From: Branchiostoma floridae
Taxonomy: Eukaryota > Chordata > Leptocardii > Amphioxiformes > Branchiostomatidae
Length of the DNA: 46,610 bases
Reading direction: 5' to 3'
NCBI RefSeq assembly: GCF_000003815.2
Contig: NC_049994.1
Coordinates: forward strand, 1,977,703 to 2,024,312
The notes beneath the pieces are model-generated. The model saw only the letters and a program-made list of their open reading frames with translations, made no database searches and was not told the origin of the DNA. This document shows positions 30,259 to 41,549 of this stretch, one piece after another; the first letter of the stretch is position 1; each line of letters opens with the position of its first letter. The position numbers and the translations under genes were made by a program.

Positions 30259-32337
30259 TAGTCACCGTAAAAATGGATGAGTTATATCAGTGCTACAGTC
30301 GTACAATTTTACGCCATGGTCTCATTTTAATATGTATCACTCCGAATGCTCATCCTCTAATAGTACATAGCTGAAACATAGTGACATAAGTGTGTGATTG
30401 TAACTGACGAAATATCCGATTATGGCCCCTCTTTAACGTGATGATTGTTTCTAACAAGGGTGGTGTTTAAAAACACCCCGGCGACGTTAGGTAGATGATA
30501 ATGTTGAAAATCAGTATCTTTATCAGCATAAGTAATAAGAAAATGTAATACATCTATTGGATTTCATAACAGTACTTTCAAACACACGGCGGATGTAACA
30601 GAGAAAGAGGGAAACATCTATTGATGACAATTATGCAAATTGAAGACCCCATTTGGATTACTAATAAGAAAATGGAAAGTTCCATAATGGTGTATTATAG
30701 TAATGCCGTCTCCGCTACGGCTCACGAAAAATTGGAAGGCCTGACTAAAATTCACTTACGGAAAATAATCACTTCCTCCGTATGATTTACATCAGATGAA
30801 ATAGATTCCCTGCGAATTATGGGAAATCATAATAGCCAGACTACGCCTTACGGGAAGGAGCATGCAGACCCTAGGTAATTGTCAGTTGTCTACGCTTTGA
30901 CAACTATGCCCCTGCAGTTCCAGAATCAGTTAGATGGCTCAAACCTGCCCCAACAGAAGCTATCTGCCACTTAAATGACAAGACCATATCATGTTCAGGA
31001 CAAGATTGTTATCAACGCCGTTCAACGGTTGGCGTTCCCTAGAAACATTAGAAGTCTGTAAAGTTATGATTGTAACGCAAAGACACGATGCATATGGATC
31101 CGAATGTATGAGATAAAGTGGAACATTTAGAAAAGAACTAGACTTGAGCAGGGTGTTGTGTTGTCATTACAGTTAGAGAAGGAATGGGGGGTAAGGGGGA
31201 ACGTAGTTTATATATAGGTAAAATTGGGGCCCCCGATATGTCGACACAAATCTAAATCCGAACAGAGGACAAAGGGATAAGAAATTGAGTACTATCCCGA
31301 GATGCTTTGCGAGAGGAAGGGTCTAAATACAGAGCACACCATATGCTCTCACTCGAGTTTAGCCAAGCGGGGAGTAGAAGGACGAGCCCGGAGCCCTGAA
31401 CTACAGGATATAGGAGACGGGTAGTTATTTAAGAAAAGCAAGAGTGAGATAGAGAAGGCGTCCGCACAGTCATATACTTGGTCAACTTGCCACTGTACAG
31501 ACCTTTGGAATTGGCCCTGATATATATCGTATTCACATTAATTCTGGAAATGACCTCCTATTTTGCATAATTTGTATTTCATTTTGTACAACATTCATTT
31601 CATTTGTCTAAGCTACATACAGACCAAAAATCATGAAAATCCGTTATTTCTTTCTTGAGTAATCGTCTTCGGAAAGTTTTGACAAAAATTACCTTGCAAT
31701 TTCAACACCAATCGCTGGGGGCCCAAACGTATGCCCTTCTTTCCTAGCACAACAGCTATCTACCAACCATCAATCGTAATCACGGCTTATTCAGAACACG
31801 AAATATAAAAAAAAAACATGTTTCGCTGCAGTTCCATGTGAAGCCGTTATGGGCCGAAGATTCCCGTAATTATTTCCGTTTTTGTCACACGCCACCAACA
31901 CAGCAAAATCATTCACCATTCAGCAACAGTTCTTTAGTTATCTTGAGTTGACACAACCAATCACAGACATACATACACAGGTGAAAATATTACACCCATG
32001 AATATTTCAAAGGGTAATAAAGCTGCTTGTCACCATGTAAACAACACGTATCGTAGCATGAACATGAACATACTATTACCCAGTATTTGTGTCTTATTTA
32101 TTACCTGTAATATCTTTTCTGCAAGAAGTAGAAAGTTTCTGTATTTCAGTTTAATAAAAAAAAACTGCTTTGATGGTGAACCCTTGCAGGTCTTTTGCGT
32201 GATCTATGAGAATTCTTACGTTTGAGCCCCGCGAGCACGCACTGACATGTACCTGTAAGTAGTGCGTGCTCGGAGTCATGTTTGAACCCCGTTTGAGCGT
32301 GCGTGCTCCGAGTCATGTGATCTTCGTTTTGCTAACT
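30259..32337. other. Intergenic, repeat-derived; no gene seen
   Basis: 30,259-30,454 is shared with copy B. About 30,895-31,020 and 31,530-31,980 are diverged relatives of the 29,6xx-30,180 element (CTGCAGTTCCA..., CCAAAAATCATGA..., GGGGGCCCAAAC). GGTGTTTAAAAACACC near 30,462 is a palindrome. No open frame with protein-like composition is visible. 31,998-32,225 is open for 75 codons but is unconvincing. Confidence 0.5.
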
Positions 32338-32496
32338 ATGGATAAGCGTCCCGGGGCACTCTGTCCCAGTTCTCCCGCCTGATACAAACAAAATGCCGCT
32401 AGTCGAAGAAGTGTTTTTCCCGAGGATGATGTTGGTGCACGTAGCCGGGCCAGTAGTTTCACCTCAAGGTATCTGGAAGACGAGGAACCACCCCAG
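32338..32496 (+). pseudogene. Candidate first exon of an unrecognised gene, with in-frame stop
   Basis: From ATG 32338 the frame reads MDKRPGALCPSSPA, stop (TGA), then YKQNAASRRSVFPEDDVGAR and onward to LEDEEPPQ, ending at a good donor CAG|GTTAGTG. The total is 159 bases (53 codons), phase 0. Composition (Arg/Ser, then acidic) looks coding, but the TGA at codon 15 breaks it. It lies in the part of copy A missing from copy B. I do not recognise the protein. It could be a chance frame. Confidence 0.28.
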
Positions 32497-34950
32497 GTTA
32501 GTGAAAATCGGTACCGGAAAGTTGGTCTAAACAATGCTTTTTTTGTATAGAATAAGGCGGAACTCGGAAGCGATTTGTAGTACCGGTTACTGTTAAATAC
32601 ACCGCAATTTTATGACACATTTTCGTCTGCACTTGTACCCCAATATGCCTCATAATTCAAGGACTACTGCATGCAGACATCGTGTACAAGAGTTTTTGTT
32701 CTCGGCGATGGTTCGTGTGTTGATTATCTCTCCTGGTGATTTGCGCGAAAACAAAAGAAAGAAGGAGAAAAGAAGGGAATCTTATTACCAAACATCCATA
32801 CTTTTGACGTTTGATCTGTTTCTGTGTTGTTTTATGTTCAAATTGATTTGACGTAGAGAAATACAGTTGATACGTGGTACATCATTCGAACAATAGGTTC
32901 ATCCATAGGGGATTACGGTATGATCGGGCCACACTCAGGGTGTATACGATTGCAGAGTATAAAAATTGAATTTAAAGATAGATTTGTTTCTTGGTCTTCA
33001 AATTGTGTTCACTGAAACTGTTAATGTCATCTGCGTACAGTCACATTGATTTTGATTCTAGATTACGTAGTATTCAAGTCGGACTTGTGTTTACTGTTGA
33101 CTTTAGCTTGCAAAACAACATCTGGTTTGTGTAGAACTGGCCCGGATCTAATAGTGGATCTTTGGGCCCTCCGGGGATCAAAGTTGTTAATTGGATGCAG
33201 TCGCTCCCAGGGTCTAACTTACACGTGGGATCCCCACTCACTCCCGCCATCAGATCTTAGGGAGCAGGCTGCCTCCTCAGATCAGAGGTACACAAGCGCT
33301 GTCCAAAGTAGTACAAACACGCGAAGGTTTCAGATGTTCGTAGTAATTTTTTGTGATATACATATATATTTGACCAGTGTCAGGATTATGATCATTGTTT
33401 TTTGTGATTTATTGGTTGGTATACAGCTGCCCCAGGTCAGCAGCGGAGGGATGTATATGAAAAGACAACCGCCGAACTTTAATATCAGTTGGAGACGAAA
33501 CGCGGCTCGAAGAGGTCATGGCTTCGTAAGTACAGTCTAATGTTTGATTATAGCCGTCCTGTACTATGATGGTGATATACACACGTTTTAAGTTTTCCAT
33601 ATACATGAAATACACCCAAGAAATTGAAGAATGTGTGTGTCCGGCCGCTGCTGACATCTGCGATTGATTGTGTAATGTTTACTTATTTGCGGACGGAACC
33701 TGTGTGATGGAAATATCCCTATCTATTCAAAAGGATCATACAGCATGACAACAAGGAGGCTTCAGTTAGAAACCTCCATTTTAAACATTTTAGTGTTTTA
33801 TTAGTTTTTCTTTTCCCTTTAGCAAGACGTTTATGAGATGTGTTTTTGGAAGAGTTTGTATGTTTTATTCAATATTCGCACAAGCAACACACCTAACTGG
33901 GGGTAAATATCATTTCATTGATGAATAGATGATGATAAAATATTTTTCTCCTTTGGAGTAACAACTATGTTCAATGTTATTTCTTGATCTGTTAACGATT
34001 GTGGGTTGTCGTGATTTAACGGACCATCCGGCATGTCTGGTACTAATTAAGCTGGAATGGCTGCGGGGAGACCGCGTGTGGTCGAGATCAAAACACAAAC
34101 ATACAGTATTCCGTATTTGTGATTTAGCATCATAGCTAATCAAAGAGACGGATGGAAACTCATTGAATTCGGGACAGTTTTAGGTCGTATCTTAGAATAA
34201 ATGATTATTGATTCAATCCCTATGTTCCGAAATATCTGCGTTCCGTCGTACAAGCATATCTAATCTCAAAGACGAAAGTCGTTTGTGTATAGAAGGGGCG
34301 GATTTTGTTTCAGACTTTGGAAGAGCATTGCCCAAGATACAGTTGAAGAATCTTCATGACTTTTGGCATGTATATAGCTTGAATAATGATTTATCTAATC
34401 AAAATCAAATCATGCTCTCAAGAGCTAATTTCCTTAACTGAGAAGAGTTTATAAATATATTGTATTTCATGATGGGACTCTTGGACATAAGACATACGAT
34501 ACTAAAATTCCTGACATGCATGTAGGAAAAACGGACACACACTATACTATTAGGCTAGCCCCTGATTAAACTTTTTTATATTTAGTATATATATATTATG
34601 GGAACTTGGTTGCCATGGGCTTTCCTTCGTCTGAGAAGGATAAATCTTCTGTCATATTTGTCAGTGTCTACTTGTATGTTGCTTCTGTATGTCCGTTGTA
34701 ATATCGCCTTGTTAGTTCATATTGATTTTTGATTTATTTTGGTTTATTTGTTTAGAGTGCTTTGTTGCCCAAAGTCGGAGAAAGTGTCTCCTATAGCTAG
34801 GTTCTGGAGACTTAATATTTGGGCAGCTTGTGCAGACTGGAATATTTGTAACTTGATTAGATGGATACCACAGCTTCTTTGTAAATATTTAATTTACTTT
34901 GTATCCCATTGTCAGAGACAGTTGAAAGTTTCAATGTTTTGTCCATGTAC
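32497..34950. other. AT-rich intergenic or intronic sequence
   Basis: Apart from the candidate exon at 33,427-33,525, I see nothing that can be named. Long stop-free stretches (33,046-33,540 and some of 60-80 codons) lack codon-like structure. Confidence 0.5.
33427..33525 (+). pseudogene. Candidate internal exon of the same unrecognised gene
   Basis: There are 33 open codons (LPQVSSGGMYMKRQPPNFN onward to RRGHGF) between an acceptor-like TTGGTATACAG and a strong donor TTC|GTAAGTA. Both edges are phase 0, which fits the exon ending at 32496. The 930 bases between contain no other convincing exon. No family is recognised. Confidence 0.3.
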
Positions 34951-35135
34951 AGATCAAACCGCCGTGGTCTCCAGGGCTCCATCGACTGCCTTGCTGATGG
35001 GAGGACTTAACCGGTCAGTGAGATGTGAGTGAGTGCGCCTGATGAAAGCGCAGACATAGGGATGTAATCAATGCAGACTTGTTGGAATATATCAACCAGC
35101 TAAGGTGATCATGTTGAGATGAGTGTGTGTCCTAA

Positions 35136-35533
35136 GAGCGACGAAGACAAAATATCCCTGGCACCCGTAAAGATGTTCACCATGACTCTACAACCCCGCC
35201 ACGCCACATTCTGCGACTCTTTTCGTTTATGTTTGTTCTCTCTACGTACAGCAGTGCCTACAACATATCTTAGCTGTGACGAGCATCCAAACAGCCGTAC
35301 AACGACTGTGTCAAATTTATGAGTTGGCTTTCAATTGGAAGAAACCGCTATTTTCAGTATCAGTGTATCCGTTAAGTATTTGAAACGGGCGATGTGATCT
35401 CTGTGTTTTCTCTCGATCCCAACAGACTGACCATACATACTGGACACGAGTGACAACGTCAAGGTATTCCTGACACCCGTACCTGTGTCCACCAGGACGA
35501 CGCAGTTCCGCCACAACGTGCACAGGGACTCCT
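35136..35533 (+). repeat. Pair of related exon-like segments about 310 bases apart
   Basis: 35,136-35,220 and 35,449-35,533 are diverged copies of one ~85-base sequence (both contain TAT(T/C)CCTG(G/A)CACCCGTA and CCGCCAC). In their open frames they read SDEDKISLAPVKMFTMT...RH and SDNVKVFLTPVPVSTRT...RH. The pattern of conserved residues suggests duplicated coding exons of an unknown gene, now fragmentary. The second frame is open from 35,431 to a stop at 35,605. Confidence 0.35.
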
Positions 35534-35607
35534 ACCACGACAGGGAAAGTCAGTGGAGTCCGTGCAAGTCAGTGAGACGAGCTGCATCACTGAAGGAGCC
35601 GGAATAG

Positions 35608-36835
35608 ACGTCCGTGTGCCTTATAAAGTCGGGAAGGAGCTACAAATCACCCAGAACAGCACCGTCGACAGAAGGAAGATAATGAGAGGGGAGTGCCAGA
35701 CCAGTAGCAGATCTAGAATAGCCAATCGATTGCGCTGCTACAACCATAGTGAACCTAAAACTAGTTAGAGAATTCACGGACTAGTTTTGAGGTGATTTAT
35801 ACCATTACTGTGCATTTTAGTGTACTGGGTATACATTGCAGTAGTAGTTGATTGTGCATGTGTATCAAAGAACCGTACATAAGGTTAACCTCAGCGACGA
35901 CGGACCGAATCAAACCGGAGATGGATGTAGTAAAGGAGAGAACCGCCATAGGAATGTTCAGTACAATTATTCTGTATCCAACCTGTGACCGAAGTTAGCG
36001 GGGTCAGCATTATGTAGTAACGTCAAAACACTTCAACAGTCTCCCGTGCCAAGTGTACGGAAAACCTTGTCTCTGCGTCCTTCCTTTATTCTAGCTGTGC
36101 TAGTCATAGTCTTCAAAGCAGAATCTAAACAACGTGAAATCCATTGGTTTCATGACTTGTTTGAAATATGTGACTTATTAACATTTCACAATCAGGCTTT
36201 ACTTAATATGTATCTATATAGCCGGTATAACCGCCCTTCGGCGTAACACACCAGCTTCAATTCCAAATGACAATTACCTGTAATCACTTCACTTTATATT
36301 TTATAGATATCGACATAAAACTGACATATTCGTCTTCATTATTTGTTTTGACTCCGTGAAAGCATATCATCCCAAAGCTCAAAAGACAAAGGCGAAAGCT
36401 ATTTTTCTACCCTCAAAATCATCCTTTCTATAGCTCCAAACGACAACCACTTGAAGCATTCCATTCCAAATTGCAAAAAGCACAAGCTTATATAAGAAAT
36501 AAAAGCTGGGACATATTGATCTTCATTATGATATTCATAAGCATGCGAAACATCGTAACAATCTGTAACAGAGTGTACTGCCTATGATGTGCAAGGATTG
36601 CAGTCATTCCCGGTTATGTGAAAAGACCGTTCCTTAAATCATTAATCCTCACACAAAGAATGCCTAAACAAAGAAAAATAAACAGCTAGAATAGTCCTGA
36701 AATACCACTAACAAAGAACGACACCCCCCGAGTATAGCCAAAAATCAATTCCCAAGGGAATGCGTTCGTGGAATTTTCTAAATTCTTTCAAAGCGATCGT
36801 AATACTGTAGACAATGCCTCCGCCCCTGAGGCGTC
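35608..36835. other. Intergenic; one dispersed repeat, no gene
   Basis: 36,205-36,255 matches the 56-base minisatellite at the right end of the window (TATAGCCGGTATAACCGCCC, TTCGGCGTAACACACCAG). The rest is AT-rich and unassigned. 36,838 marks where homology with copy B resumes. Confidence 0.55.
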
Positions 36836-36990
36836 GCCAAAAATGACTGAACATGCTTCGGTAGACTCCGTGTCGCTTAGCAACCCCAATCAATAGGGTG
36901 AACACCAAATCTGCCTTTGATTCACGTCTTAAGTTTTGCTACTACCCAAGGGAACGAAGACATGTTTTGCTGGTTTGTTTCTGTAGTAGA

Positions 36991-37484
36991 GAGTGTGAAT
37001 GTGTCAGTGTGTGTGTCAATGTGTGTGTCACTGTGTCACTGTGTGTGTCACTTTGTGTGTGTGAATATGTGTGTATGTGTGTCACTGTGTGTGTGAATAT
37101 GTGTGTATATGTGTGTCACTGTGTGTCACTTTGTGTGTGTGTCACTTTGTGTGTGTGTGTGTCACTTTGTGTGTGTGAATATGTGTGCGTGTTTGTGTGT
37201 CACTGTGTGCGTGAATATGTGTGCGTGTTTGTGTGTGTCACTGTGTGTGTGTGAATATCTGTGTGTTTGTGTATGTGTCACCTTGTGTGTGTGTGAATAT
37301 ATGTACGTGTTTGTGTGTGTCACTGCGTGAGTCTGTGAATATGTGTGCGTGTTTGTGTGTGCCAATGTGTGTGTGAATATGTGTGCGTGCTTGTGTGTGT
37401 GTGAATATGTGTGTATGTGCGTGTCACTGTGTGAATATGTGTGCGTGTTTGTGTGTGTATGCATGTGTGTGACTATGTGTGGCC
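36991..37484 (+). repeat. GT-rich minisatellite upstream of COMT copy 1
   Basis: About 490 bases of TGTGTG broken by regular GTCACTGTG, GAATATG and GCGTGTTTG words give a period of roughly 30-40 bases. It ends about 128 bases before the COMT start codon. The open frames rich in Cys and Val through it are by-products of the GT repeat. Confidence 0.92.
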
Positions 37485-37611
37485 GTGTTTCTGCCCTTCC
37501 ACAATTTCTGCATGTTCTACCAGAAGGGACTTAGAACAGAAAGGTTTACAACTGTCATCGCCGGTTGCCTGATTATCTTTTTATCCTGTTATCCCGACAG
37601 TCATATCAAAG

Positions 37612-37791
37612 ATGGAGTCCACTACAACAGCTCTGTTGAGTGCAGTGACGGGAACAGTTGCGATGACGGCAGCCTACGCTTACGCTCAACGGGACTGGCT
37701 GAAGGACCAATGGCTGGCCTTCATCTCCCCCGCCATCTACAACTTTCTGAAGGGAACAACAAGGGAGCAGCGCGCCCTTAAATACCTCAAG
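37612..37791 (+). CDS. COMT: COMT copy 1, coding exon 1
   Basis: The exon has 60 codons from ATG 37612 to AAG|GTGTGA. It covers the possible N-terminal anchor and the first helix. Reading through the donor gives an immediate stop. Confidence 0.9.
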
Positions 37792-39357
37792 GTGTGATAT
37801 TGACCTTTTTTTTAGAAACAATTACCCTTGTCAGTTTTGAATTTTCTGAGACTAAACCATAGTTTAGTCTTACTTACTTTCAAAGTAAGGCAGCAGTTGG
37901 TGCTTCAAAATAAGCATATAAGACTTCCGCAACGGGTCAAAGGACTGATCAAAAGCTTGTTGGTAAGCGCTTTATTTTGTGTACGGTTATAGAGTTTATG
38001 ATTGTAACATAATGTTAACTACCGTCACAGATGAACTTACATTCAAGTATAGGCTTCATCAATATTTTCAATCTTACATTATCAGGAGCACGCCCGACAA
38101 GGAGATCCTGACAGCGTTCTGGAAACGTTTGACGAGTTCTGCAGGACCCAGGAATGGGCCATGAACGCGGCGGAGGAGAAAGGCGACATCCTGGACGAAA
38201 TAGTGCGTGAGCTGCAGCCGACCACATGTCTGGAGCTGGGGACGTACTGCGGCTACTCGGCGGTTCGCATTGCCCGAAATCTGTCTCCTTCCGCTCGTCT
38301 CATCACTATAGAAGTCAACCCGGATTATGCCGCCGTGGCCAGGGAAGTTGTGAAGCTGGCTGGTCTACAGGACAAGGTAATAATAACTTTCTACATTTAC
38401 TACCTTTGGGCAATCTACAAACTAGTCTTTTGGACTTGATTTCACTAACTAGTACAATGTGCCTTCGATGCGCTTTTGCCATAACATGCTATAAGTCTGT
38501 AAAGTTTTGTTCCGGCATTTTTATCTATTTTCTCTATTACTTGGATTGATCGATGTTCATATGTACTATCTACTTTGTATGTTCAATGCACCCCTGCAAA
38601 GCGATACATAGTCTACCCTGGGTAAAGGAAACAGAAATCATTCAGTAACGTTGCATTGAAATTAATGGAAATAATATCTTTGATCCTAAATGAACCACGT
38701 CGCGTTATAAGAATAGATATCGCGATAAACCAGGAAATTCCATTAAAATATACAAAAATTAAAACGCTTGTATTTATATATGAAACATCATAAAACTCAT
38801 TTCCCAGTCTGTTGTTTCAAGACTAGATCATCACGCTCAAGAAAGTGAACTCAATTTCGCTGTTTTCCTTTATTGCCGATTTATTTTTCAAAACAATGAT
38901 ATTACGTATAATGGCATATAAACGTCTTTCCTAACTCTGAAATAGATAAGTAAGTCATTCGCAGTAATCTGACGTACAGTTGACTGTTAAAGTTGGTTCC
39001 TTGAAAATTTAAGATCTCTGAATTTTGTTTACGCAGATCGAGGTCATCAACCTTGATAGCGCTGACGTCATCCGAGAGCTCAAGAACACGTATGACGTCA
39101 CGAAGCTGGACCTGGTTTTCTTGGATCACTGGAAGTACCTCTACATCCGGGACATCAAACTCATCGAGGAAGAGAAGTTGTTGAAGAAGGGATCTGTTGT
39201 TTTTGCAGATAACGTCATTATTCCAGGAGCTCCCGGTTATCTTGAGTACATAAGAGGCTCCAAGAACTACAAGTCGACTTTCTATTCTGTTCACTTTGAG
39301 TATATGGATGACATGAAGGATGGAGTGGAAAAGTCAGTGTATATTGGTGATGAGTAA
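37612..39357 (+). CDS. COMT: Catechol O-methyltransferase-like protein, copy 1 (three coding exons)
   Basis: Exons 37612-37791, 38086-38376 and 39037-39357 join in phase 0 to 263 codons, close to membrane-bound vertebrate COMT. The family transfers a methyl group from S-adenosylmethionine to a catechol hydroxyl with Mg2+. Residues 8-25 are moderately hydrophobic and may anchor the protein. TTREQRALKYL (50-60) matches the COMT entry helix. W84 and M86 (QEWAMN), the SAM loop ELGTYCGYSAVR (110-121) and E136 (TIEVNPD) match SAM contacts. D187-H188-W189-K190 (FLDHWK), D215-N216 (ADN) and E245 (HFEY) match the Mg2+ and catalytic positions. One oddity is that the usual GASQ is NLDS-A at 162-166. The start has good context (AAAGATGG). 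An acceptor-like CCCGACAG ends at 37600, suggesting a 5' UTR intron. Substrate is inferred from the family. Confidence 0.93.
38086..38376 (+). CDS. COMT: COMT copy 1, coding exon 2
   Basis: The exon has 97 codons between ACATTATCAG| and AAG|GTAATAAT. It starts EHARQGDPDSV and ends GLQDK, carrying the whole SAM-binding glycine loop and the acidic residue E136. Confidence 0.94.
38377..39036 (+). other. COMT copy 1, intron 2
   Basis: The intron is 660 bases with GT at 38377 and acceptor TTTGTTTACGCAG at 39036. It is nearly identical to the intron at 43,076-43,735, which is also 660 bases. Confidence 0.9.
39037..39357 (+). CDS. COMT: COMT copy 1, coding exon 3
   Basis: The exon has 106 codons plus TAA. 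It starts IEVINLDSADV and carries FLDHWK, ADNVI and the C-terminal EYMDDMKDGVEKSVYIGDE. Confidence 0.94.
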   Translation: MEVINLDSADVIRELKNTYDVTKLDLVFLDHWKYLYIRDIKLIEEEKLLKKGSVVFADNVIIPGAPGYLEYIRGSKNYKSTFYSVHFEYMDDMKDGVEKSVYIGDE

Positions 39358-40215
39358 GCAGTAACGCCACCTGGCGGCATTGTAAAAAACGACAATTACA
39401 GGTGGTTAAGGCATATTTTAGCCTCGCTCGTTGTTTTAGTCTTGGTTAGTTGTTACATGATATTAACTGATAATCTCCAAGAGAAGGCTGTTTTTGACAT
39501 GTTTTTTTCGGGGTTTTATTTTGTATCCCTTTCTTCGCAATGAAACGAATTATTTGGCAACATTTAGAAGTACACCAATGTATTCCTAGGGCTGAATTGC
39601 ACTTCATTGTAGTACAACATACTAAAGCGATCTATGTCAGAAATGTTATACAAAAAAGAGGCTACATACATATCGTAATATTTGTATTAAAAACAATTAC
39701 AGACAAGGTTCGTCATTTACAATACTTCATACATTATGGTAATGTAGTGTTGTGCAGCTAATAAATCTATGCATGGACTAGCTTGCAAAATATTTATCCT
39801 CGTAGGCTTGTAGCTTTAGTATGATATCAACTAGTTTCATATTTACAATGCGGAGATGACTTCGTTTAACAGAGGAGCATAACGTACAAATTTGCTGTCA
39901 CATATATTTGTATTTCCACTGCAATTTTTCATGTGAAAGTATAGTCCCAAGACTTCATAGCTCTGCCTACATAATAAATGACACTTAAGGATTGAAATAG
40001 GTAATGAATAAGTACTTTTTATGCTTTTAAAAGCATTTTTATTGCAGCATTACAGATATCACAAGACACGTGCGATATATTTTTACTGAACATTGATTAT
40101 ATATAATTCCTTACATAAGAAGCAATATAGTATTAGATGAAATATCAGTTTTATTTGTGTTTCTGTTTCTTTGAATTTGAATTTCTTTCTATACTTGAAA
40201 GTTATGATCTTGAAA
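39358..40215 (+). other. 3' UTR and flank of COMT copy 1
   Basis: The stretch is AT-rich without a gene. AATAAA occurs at 39760-39765 and 39973-39978. Confidence 0.6.
39760..39765 (+). promoter_or_regulatory. Candidate polyadenylation signal, COMT copy 1
   Basis: AATAAA lies 400 bases past the stop codon. A second AATAAA at 39973 is equally possible. Confidence 0.45.
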
Positions 40216-40318
40216 ACATATTTTCTCACTGTATTTTCATAAGGTTTCCTATTGAAATTTGGTACCCTATAGATAAAAGCTTATTATCTCTTTGCTCACT
40301 CTAAAGACGACTTACCAT

Positions 40319-40608
40319 AAAGGATTTTCTTCACCTGTCCACCAGAAAGAAGAAATCTCTTGCACTTGCAGACAATGTCTTGGCCAATGCAAAGACAAAG
40401 TGTTGTCTGCGCCCCCAAAAGACTGGAAATAAAATTGGCACAAAAAGTTTGGAATATTGACTTCGGTTGTTCAGATTTCCGTTGTTTCTGCATTCTATTT
40501 CAATAAATCATATATAAAAAATCTTGTGTAAGTCCATGGTGCTCCGGTATTCCTACAGCTTTCTTTTAAACTCAGTCCCACATGTACAGCTTTATTTTGA
40601 AACTGGCG
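40319..40608. other. Copy-B-specific sequence
   Basis: This replaces the 840-base block of copy A (27,968-28,807) that holds the hydrolase fragment. No gene is recognised. A 65-codon minus-strand frame (40,296-40,493) has no visible features. Confidence 0.5.
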
Positions 40609-40633
40609 TACGCGTTTCATTTGCTTGGGGTCA

Positions 40634-40732
40634 TAGCCTGACTAAAATCAAACCCCTAGCGGCCGGCCCGACAATCTCGGGGGGAGGGGGTCATTAAGCC
40701 CAGCCGGCGAGAGCTTGTGTAAACACAGGCTA
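40634..40732. mobile_element. 99-base non-autonomous DNA element with target duplication
   Basis: The ends are TAGCCTG and CAGGCTA, a 7-base perfect inverted repeat. The flanks are the direct repeat CTTGGGGTCA at 40624-40633 and 40733-40742. Copy A has the target once, uninterrupted (28821-28830). The interior is GC-rich and includes GGCCGGCCCG. The filled and empty alleles of the duplication define the insertion exactly. A 9-10 base duplication would suit a Mutator-like or related cut-and-paste transposase, which is inference. Confidence 0.88.
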
Positions 40733-40735
40733 CTT

Positions 40736-41018
40736 GGGGTCACACCTGCGTATATATTTAAGTCGGTTTGAGGCGCGCATGGGAGTATTTGCCTCCACCA
40801 GGCCCCACGGGTCGTTGGAAAAATGATAAAAAATTGGACAAACGTAAACAGGTAACATGTCAGACGAGTTAGCTGGGTCGCTAACTATACTTCTCGGTCA
40901 GCTAACTAATCTGGTATGTTATGTATCCATATTCGTCCAATTTGTACTATTTTCCCCGCGAGCTGTGGAGCCCGGTAGAGACTAAGAACGTTATATATAT
41001 ATTCACATGTGTGACCCC
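40736..41018. mobile_element. Fold-back / MITE-like element, copy B
   Basis: This is the duplicated copy of the element at 28,824-29,101, with the same 10-base ends and the central imperfect palindrome at 40832-40942. Small differences include an added CCTCC and a shorter right flank. Its left end was hit by the 99-base element. Confidence 0.72.
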
Positions 41019-41549
41019 ACCTTTAGTCTAGTATGCGTTTCAGTTGCAGGATCGGGATAAGGGATTATTGAATTGTTCTTTATCAGAAGCTAGGGACCAC
41101 AATATTCTGTTCAGCGTTTTTCCAATACAGAAAAGTAGGGTTATGTCATACCTCATTATAGATGCGATTGGTACATAGATGAGCGATAAATTGTTGCAGA
41201 ATTAGTCACCGTAAAAATGGATGAGTTATATCAGTGCTACAGTCGTACAATTTTACGCCATGGTCTCATTTTAATATGTATCACTCCGAATGCTCATCCT
41301 CTAATAGTACATAGCTGAAACATACTGACATAAGTGTGTGATTGTAACTGACGAAATATCTGATTATGGCCCCTCTTTAACGTGATGATTGTTTCTAAAA
41401 ATGACTGAACATGCTTCGGTAGACTCCGTGTCGCTTAGCAACCCCAATTAATAGGGTGAACATCAAGTCTGCCTTTGATTCATGTCTAAAGTTTTGCTAC
41501 TACCCAAGGGAACGAAGACATGTTTTGCTGGTCTGTTTCTGTAATAGAG

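Larger units (their letters stand above)
27876..40215 (+). repeat. Segmental duplication, copy A (contains COMT copy 1)
   Basis: Segments of A align in order with copy B. They are 27,876-27,967 with about 40,224-40,318; 28,808-29,295 with 40,609-41,200; 30,256-30,454 with 41,201-41,397; 36,836-37,850 with 41,396-42,353; and 38,084-39,350 with 42,783-44,055. A holds extra blocks at 27,968-28,807, about 29,296-30,256 and 30,455-36,837. The left boundary is hidden by the gap. Confidence 0.85.

Noticed and set aside
33046-33540. 164-codon open frame on the + strand
   Set aside because: Its amino-acid make-up is random-looking and it crosses the candidate exon at 33,427 in the same frame without a clear start. 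Only the short exon-like part is kept, at low confidence.
36898-37534. Open frames rich in Cys/Val ([12 protein letters not shown]) or His/Thr in the GT tracts
   Set aside because: Simple-repeat translation in several frames and both strands. No gene structure.
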